Source: Theodoxus fluviatilis
Taxonomy: Eukaryota > Mollusca > Gastropoda > Cycloneritida > Neritidae
Direction of reading: 5' to 3'
NCBI GenBank assembly: GCA_034096865.1
Contig: JAWQFJ010017591.1
Coordinates: 25,001-47,500, forward strand
Length of the DNA stretch: 22,500 nt
Shown here: positions 10,456-18,800 of the stretch, one piece after another
Numbering within the stretch: position 1 is the first letter of the stretch
Layout: the number at the start of each line of letters is the position of its first letter
Notes under the pieces: generated by a model
What the model was told of the DNA's origin: nothing
The model's database searches: none
The model's input: the letters and a program-made list of their open reading frames with translations, nothing else
Program-made: the position numbers and the translations under genes

Positions 10456-13400
10456 CATAACGCACCAAATAAAAAACTCCAAAATATCAACCCTCTTACT
10501 AGTTATATATAAAAAATTGTGTCAGAGCAACTATTCAATGAATGCAGAGTGATATCAAATGATGATACATAGTATAGACAGACAGACACATTAGAAACCA
10601 TGAGAAGGGACACAGACATTACCTTGAATGCAAAAGTGACATCAAGTTTATGAAAGGTATAGATAAGGTGTCACACAACACTTTCTTCACTCCAGCAGAG
10701 CAGACATTCTACCATAGAGGTCATAGTGCTAAACTTTCAAAGGACAGATCACACTTAGAAATGCGGAGGAACTTCTTCTCTCAAAGAGTTTTTAATCCAT
10801 GGAACGCTCTACCACAAAGCATTGTTGATGCTGAATCGACAAACCAGTTTAAGAATCGCCTAGACAAAGAGACTCATAGGGGGGTTAAAATAAGTTCTAA
10901 TACAGTAGAGTCCATCTATATTTCGGCATGCATATATGTCAGAGTCCGCTTATATGTCGGGAGACCCCCTTGGACGGAATCCGTCCCTTCTTTGTATGAC
11001 TAACAAGAAGGGCAAAGCCCATACAACTTTACATGACCTTTACATGACAGTGACCTTCAGGTGACCCTCAAGGTCAAGGTCAAACAAATACACCTAGCAA
11101 TGACACCATACACTAAGAAATGCTTTACACATTTTTCCTACCAAAATACCTGTGGCCTTGACCCAAGGTCAAGGTCATCCAAGGTCATGCAACACAAAGC
11201 TGTTAATTCAAGACATAGGAAGCACAATGGTGCTTATTGGCACTTTCTACCATGAGATATGGTCACTTTTAGTGGTTCACTACCCCATTTTGGTCACATT
11301 TCATAAGGGTCAAAGTGACCTTGACCTTGATGATATTTGACCAAATGTGTCTCATGATGACAGTATAACATGTGCCCCACATAATTATTAAGTTTGAAAC
11401 AGTTATCTTCCATAGTTCAGGGTCAAGGTCACTTCAAAATATTTATACAATCCAATTTTGAAGAGCTCCTGTGACCTTGACCTTGAAGCAAGGTGAGGTA
11501 TCTAAGCTCAAAAACTTCAGAGAAAATTGAGAAAATGTGAAAAATGGCTGTTTTTTTAGACAACATTTATGGCCCCTGCGACCTTGACCTTGAAGCAAGG
11601 TTAAGTCACTATGTGTGTTTTTTTAGGTCTTGTCATCATACACCATCATGCCACATTTGGTATTGATAGACTTAATAGTCTCCGAGAAAATTCCAACGTT
11701 AAAGTTTTCGGACGCCCGGACGCCCGAAACGGGTGAGTACATAGACTCACTTTTGCTTCGCATGTGAGTCAAAAACCCAGGAAGCTATATGTCGGGTCTG
11801 ATGACGGCAAGCACGCTTATATGGTGGGTCAGCTGAGACCAAGTGACAACTTTGACAACTAATCTACCCGCCACAGTGAGTGCAGCAACGCTGCGAGAGG
11901 GTGATAGAAGTGTTCACAGGCTAGACTCTCTCACTCTCACAAGTGTAAGACAGTCATTCCTTGCTCAAACTCTGCCAACATGGCCACACCAAAGAAAAGG
12001 ATCAACCTCTCTGTAGCTGACAAGATGAAAATGCTTGACAGAATAAAGTGTGGAAAACCAAGACAAAAACTTGCTGCAAAGATGGGGTGTCGATGAGAAC
12101 ACTCGAGAGGATCATAGCAATTGAAGCAGAAATTCGTGACACCGCTGCCACCATCCCAGACATGTAACAAAAACGAACCGGCAAAAACGAGGATGTTAAG
12201 TCGGCCCTTGGCTCGTGGTTATCAGCAGTTAGAAACAAAAAACAGACTGTCACAGGCCCTATGCTAATGGAGAAATCTAAAGATTTTGCAGAGCGCTTGG
12301 GCTCAGACTTTACCCCGAGCACTGGCTGGTTGGCTAGATGGAAGAACCGGATGGGCATAAAGTTTAAGCGGGCTCACGGAGAAAAAACTCTGCTGATGAA
12401 GCAGCTGCAGAAAATGGTTGGTGCACAGACTTCCCCAACTCTTGGAAGAATTTCCAGAGAATGACATTTTTAATGCAGATGAAACTGGTCTTTTTTATCG
12501 AGCAACACCAGATTCCAGTCTCTGCTTTGCAAAAGAGCAGCTGTCTGGGTCAAAGAAGGCACTGGACAGAATCACTGTCCTGGTTTGTGCAAACATGTCA
12601 GGCACAGAAAAGTCGAAGCTCTTAGTGATAGGAAAGAGCAAGAACCCCAGATGTTTCAAGGGGGTTGACGTTGGAAAACTTCCTGTGAATTACACGACGA
12701 ACACAAAAGCGTGGATGACTCGAATCATCTTCACTGAATGGATATAACAATGGGACCGAGAGCTGAGAGGGGCTGGGCGCAGAATTCTGATTCTGATTGA
12801 CCTGTTATTTTCAGTCTTTTGTTATTCATGTTGTTGTTTTGTCACAAGATGAGAGTGATACACGTATACATAAATGTACATGCATGATTGTGTGATTGAG
12901 TTATGACGGAGTTGCTTCCCTTGACCCTGACCCCCAACTTCACGTATGTCGGGTCCACTTATATGTCGGGTCAAACAGCTGGACAAACACCAGTCATATA
13001 TCCGGACTCCACTGTACTTCCTACCCCGATGGCCGCGCTCAGCGGCCACTCAGGTAAATTCAGGTAAAAAATCAAATGATGATACAGGCAGTACAGAGAG
13101 ACACATGGGGAAACATCATGCATGGAGACATGGGACTTTACCTTGAATGCAAAGAGTGACATCAAATGATGATACACATAGTATAGACAGAAAGACATGG
13201 GGACACATCATGCATGGAGACATGGGACTTTACCTTGAATGCAAAGAGTGACATCAAATGATGATACACATAGTATAGACAGAGAGACACATGGGGAAAC
13301 GGGGACATGGGACTTTACCTTGAATGCAAAGAGTGACATCAAATGATGATACACATAGTATAGACAGAAAGACATGGGGAAACGGGGACATGGGACTTTA

Positions 13401-15799
13401 CCTTGAATGCAAAGAGTGACATCAAATGATGATACACATAGTATAGACAGAAAGGCACATGGGGACCCATCATGCATGGAGACATGGGACTTTACCTTGC
13501 TTACAACCATTTTGCCAGTTTCAGAGTCACATTCCTTCTTTTCCTGCTCCACCAGGAAGTAGTCGTCCAAACACAGCATCCGTGGTGCACTGCCTCCACT
13601 GGCCACCTCCCTCTCCTGCAGCGCAAGGTGCAGCGTGGCAAACCTCCATGCACACACATACACACACATGCACACACATACACACACATGCACACACATG
13701 CACACACATACACACACATAAACACAGATACAAACACTTGCACACACATACAAACACATGCACACACATACAAACACATGCACACACATACAAACACATG
13801 CACACACATACAAACACTTGCACACACATACAAACACATGCACACACATATACACACATACAAACACATACAAACACTTGCACACACATACAAACACATG
13901 CACACACATAAACACACATACAAACACATGCACACACATAAACACACATACAAACATGTACACACATAAACACATATAGAAACACATGTACACACGTAAA
14001 TACAAATACATCCATGTTGCGCAGCTCGACTAGCTCGTTTTCTTCAAGTAATAAGTCTAGGGGAAACACACACACAGCCGATCTGGCAACACTATCTCAC
14101 AGTCATTCTATCAAAACGATGGAACAAGAATGAATGAACAGTGAGGACACAGGTCAAAATTAAATCACTTTAATTTGTTTGGATAACAATTAAAGAAAAT
14201 TAATAATTAAAGATTAGTAATGATACTGGAGAAATGATAATTTAATTGAATCTTCACTAAGGAAAGAATACTAGGGCTTGCCAATCATTCAAAAAGTACT
14301 TAACTGAATTTGTAGACTGTACGACGAAACACGTGGTTTATGAAAAACGAAGTGGCCAACTTGGTTTCACAGTAAGTCCACTTTCACGAAGGTATCCTAC
14401 CTTCGGGTCGACAGTTGCAGCGACACTAGTGAATGTAGATGAGGGAGAGAGGGGGTAGTAGCACAGAAAAAACAGGAGGTCAACGAGAGCTCCAATGACG
14501 AAACTTGTTCCTGGCTGTCTCGTTGTCTTGCGGCGGCATGGAGTCGTGCTCCCTCGCTCTGCAGGCACGTGGTTACGCTGTCGAGTGGAGGTAGAAGAAA
14601 ACTCGTTCTCCGGACAAGTTTAATGAAGAGACGCTTGCTCTCTTGACGGTGGAGAAAGCGCTGGTACTTCTGACGAGTTTCGAAATGGCGAGACTTGCAA
14701 ACACATGGAGGTGGAAGGATGCTTGCTCTTCAAACGGGACGAATGACGAGACGCTGCAAACTCGAAGAGGAGGGAGAAACGGTCGTTCTTCGAACAGGGC
14801 GAATGACGAGACGCTGCAAACTTGGGGGGGGGACATGCTTGCTCCAGTGGCAGTGGAAAAACGCTGGTACTTTACATGGGGCGGAGAGAGAGATAATTCG
14901 TATCTTGGACGGCGGAGAGTTAACTCAGACGTCCAGCACTTTGTGGTGACGAGCCGAGAGACTTCCCAGCACTTCAGTCAATGAGCAGAGAGAGAGCTGG
15001 CGCTTGGCACGTGGTGGTTCACTCGTGGATGGTTGAATCAAGCGCGCGTGCCGCTCACGGGCGGAGCCTTTATACAACAAGCAATAATTCCAATGGTCTA
15101 TCATCCAATGAAACACTCGGGCTTCGTCCAATTCACCCTACTGTCCAATCACATGGTTCCCGTATAAAAGCGAAGTTAATCACATGATGTCCTCAGTCAA
15201 ACTCTCGGAAAGGCAGCCAATCACACGTTTCCTATTCCGCTCTGCATTAGCTGGGATTAAGTCTTGCGATGATTGGGCAGATGGTTGGAATCCCACGGCC
15301 CAGCAATCTCTCTAGGCTATGTGAAGCCACCAAGCCACAGCAACACAACTATAACGTCCCTATTTTTAGAACAGTTGGCAGCCACGCTAACTCACACAAC
15401 ACGGGTTAGTAAACACAATACATTCACGTGAAAAGAGAGAGGGGGTGGGTGATCTCGACACAATCCACATGAACATAAAATGCACAATAACCTGCATTTG
15501 CATACACACACTCACAAGCACACACATTTGCACATTCAAAACATACACACTAACACACACATAATATGCACACACAAACATGCGCACACACTTACATGCA
15601 TGCACATACACACTAACACACATTTGCCCCCCCCCCCGAAAGAACACATGTACTTACAAACATGCACACACAAGAACACACACAAAGACACACACTTGCT
15701 CGTGCGCGCGCACACACACACACACACAGGCACACACAGACACACACACAGACACACACACACACACACACACACAGGCACACACAGACACACACACAG

Positions 15800-15831
<32 letters not shown>

Positions 15832-18800
15832 ACACACAGACACACACACACACACACACAGGCACACACAGACACACACACACACACACTCCTTCAGCCT
15901 ACCTTGATGAGTTTGCTGACGTAGGTCTTGCCACTGCCAGGCAGGCCACGAAGGATGATGACGATGTTTGGGGGACGCGACATTCGGCCTGGGGGCACCA
16001 GCAAGTCTTCAATCTTGGCCGTCTCCACCTTGGGCTCGTACACCTTAGCGACCGCTGCTGGGAAGAGTGGGCTGCCCTTACTGCAACAGAAATGCCTGTC
16101 TCAGTGTCTGTGCAGTTCATCAGTGCTTGAACAGAATGACCTGGCCAGTCATTAGGAATAGATTTCTTTTGCTGACTTCCAAAAGTGAAGTCAACTCAAA
16201 TTTCAGTGGTGATAGGAAAATGCGAGGGGAAGTTACGAGAAATGTTCCCTCCATTCGCTGCAGCATGAAACAGGTGTACTTGTAAATCTAAGAAAACATT
16301 TTGAAAGAAAGTTTTCTTTCCAAAGCAAACTGTTTTTTGAACTAACAACATGAAGTTTTTTTTTCTCTTGATACAATATATTGAAGATGTGCTCATAAAT
16401 CATCAATGGCTTGAAATTACAAATTGGGAGAAAAAAAAATCCCAATTTATTCATTGAGTGAAATATAGGATATGAGAGAGCTTCGAACATTCAATTTTGT
16501 CACAGATTCCTTGACTTCAAATGTTACAGCCATATCTCTACACATAATAACATAAAAAGAGACCTCACCTAAAAAACATCCACACAGACATGACATGTCT
16601 AAGAATGACAATTGTTTCCCCTTACCTACATTTCTCTTCCAGGTGAGGCATGACATGTAACGACATGACTTTTCCCCTTACCTACATTTCTCTTCCAGAT
16701 GAGGCATGACATGTAAGGATAATACTTTTCCCCTTACCTACATTTCTCTTCCAGATGAGACATGACATGTAAGGATAATACTTTTCCCCTTACCTACATT
16801 TCTCTTCCAGGTGAGACATGACATGTAAGGATAATACTTTTCCCCTTACCTACATTTCTCTTCCAGGTGAGACATGACATGTAAGGATAATACTTTTCCC
16901 CTTACCTACATTTCTCTTCCAGGTGAGACATGACATGTAAGGATATTACTTTTCCCCTTACCTACATTTCTCTTCCAGGTGAGACATGACATGTAAGGAT
17001 ATTACTTTTCCCCTTACCTACATTTCTCTTCCAGATGAGACATAAACTGTCTAAGAATGACGTGACTTTTCCCCTTACCTAGATTTCTCTTCCAGATGAG
17101 ACAAACCAAGCGGCCCCTGTCCCTTGTCTCTCTCCAAGTCTCGGTCTCGGTCCCAGTCATGGCCCATGGGATGTCGGTCTCTTCCATGAGACTCTCGATC
17201 CCGACTCATGGGCTCCATCATCTCGCGCCCCATGGGATCACGCCCAAAAGGGCCTCTGCCCATGGGGTCCATCCCAAAACCGCGGTCTCGCTCCCGCTCT
17301 TTGTCGCGGTCAGAGCTCCAGGGCCGATCTCTCTCCCGTTCCCGCTCTCCCCGCAATTCCCTGTCTCGCTCTTGTTCCCTGCTCCAGTCTCTTGTGCGGT
17401 CATGTTCCCTCTCTCTTTCCCAGTCTCGGTCTCGGAAGTGGTCCACCTCCTCCCTCCCTCTGTCTCTCTCCCAGTCCCTATCCCTGTCTCGGTCCCTGTT
17501 CCAGCCCCAGTCGTCTCGACGACCATGGTCGTAGTCCCTGCCTCGTTCCAAGTCAAAGAGCCTGTCCCTGTCCCTTCGGTCATCCCTTTCCATGGATCTG
17601 TCCCTGTCCTTGTCAACGAGAAAGCCTGCTGGCAGAATCTTGCTGTCTTGAAAGTGACTTGCTCCATCCCCTCCTGCAGCTGGAAATAATGACGTCAGAG
17701 CAACCTAAGTAAGCCAACAACTGTTGAGATATGCAGCTAAGACTTTTTCTAATATATGGTACCTCCCTCGGGTACTTACAATTAAAACAAGAAGGGCAAA
17801 GCCCATATGACTCACATGCTTGACCTTGACCTTGACATGACCTTGACATGACCCTGACCTTCAGGTGACCTTCAAGGTCAAGGCCAATCAACTACACCTA
17901 GCAATGACATCATACACTAAACTAAGAAATGCTTTACACATTTTTCCTACCAAAATACATGTGGCCTTGACCCAAGGTCAAGGTCATTCAAGGTCATGCA
18001 ACACAAAGCTGTTAATTCAAGACATAGGAAGCACAATGGTGCTTATTGGCACTTTCTACCATGATATATGGTCATTTTTAGTGGTTCACTACCCCATTTT
18101 GGTCACATTTCATAAGGGTCAAAGTGACCTTGACGATATGTGACCAAATGTGTCTCATGATGAAAGTATAACATGTGCCCCACATAATTATTAAGTTTGA
18201 AACAGTTATCTTCCATAGTTAAGGGTCACGGTCACTTCAAAATATGTATACAATCCAACTTTGAAGAGCTCCTGTGACCTTGACCTTGAAGTAAGGTCAA
18301 CCAAACTGGTATAAAAAATAGGGCTTACTTTGCCCTATATACCATGTATAGGTAAGGTATTCAATCTAAAAAACTTCAGAGAAATTTTAGAAAATGTGGA
18401 AAATGGCTGTTTTTTAGACAACATTTATGGGCCCTGCAACCTTGACCTTGAAGCAAGGTCAGGTCACTGTGTATGTTTTTTGAGGCCTTGTCATCATGCA
18501 CCATCATGCCAAATTGGGTGTTGATAGACTTTATAGTCTCCGAGAAAAATCCAACGTTAAAGTTGTAAACGGACGCCCGGACGGACGAAACGGGTGAGTA
18601 CATAGACTCACTTTTGCTTCGCATGTGAGTCAAAAAGCACAAACTTATACTTAAATGCAATTTTCAAGAACTTTGAAATGCAAGTGCTCAATAGACGTAT
18701 TTGGGAGTTAATGCTCATGGCAGTTGAAATAAAAATCTTAAAATTTCAAATGACTCTCAAACCAAGAAATTAAGGAAGAAAAAGTATTATTTTCCATACC

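Larger units (their letters stand above)
10903..13014 (+). mobile_element. Tigger/pogo-type DNA transposon, interrupted
   Basis: Left terminal repeat CAGTAGAGTCC and right end GGACTCCACTG are inverted (CAGTGGAGTCC on the other strand), and each is flanked by TA, the expected target duplication. Subterminal (t)tatatgtcgg motifs recur at both ends. It contains a broken transposase (11980-12800) and is itself interrupted by AAGGTCA element B. Without B it is about 1.3 kb, shorter than full Tigger elements, so it is also internally deleted. Confidence 0.9.
14020..15385 (-). mobile_element. Possible LTR-like retroelement segment
   Basis: A block with base composition unlike the AT-rich introns around it. 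On the minus strand it starts with a cluster of ATTGG (inverted CCAAT) boxes at about 15216, 15144, 15127, 15104 and 15089, followed by TATAAAGG at 15067-15077. It then has a long C/T-rich leader with three ~60-bp repeats (14682-14830) and an AT-rich end with AATTAAAG motifs. This resembles an LTR promoter and leader. I could not define TG...CA ends, a primer-binding site or a gag/pol frame, so the class is uncertain. Confidence 0.35.

Noticed and set aside
14020..14070. Possible extra minus-strand exon after tttcccctag (frame [16 protein letters not shown])
   Set aside because: It breaks the phase-0 join of exons d and e and runs into the CA-type repeat; it may belong to the retroelement-like block but has no other support.
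13501..14075. Cys-Val-rich and His-Thr-rich long frames
   Set aside because: They come from CACACATA-type repeats. Only the 13496-13615 part in one minus frame is coding, as YLPM1 exon e.
16587..17095. CRISPR-like or repeat-protein array
   Set aside because: Units abut without spacers and contain splice junctions and stops.
17096..17689. Plus-strand Ser/Pro/Val-rich frame of 197 residues
   Set aside because: It is antisense to the RD/RE-rich exon c. Arg-Asp codon repeats leave the reverse frames open.
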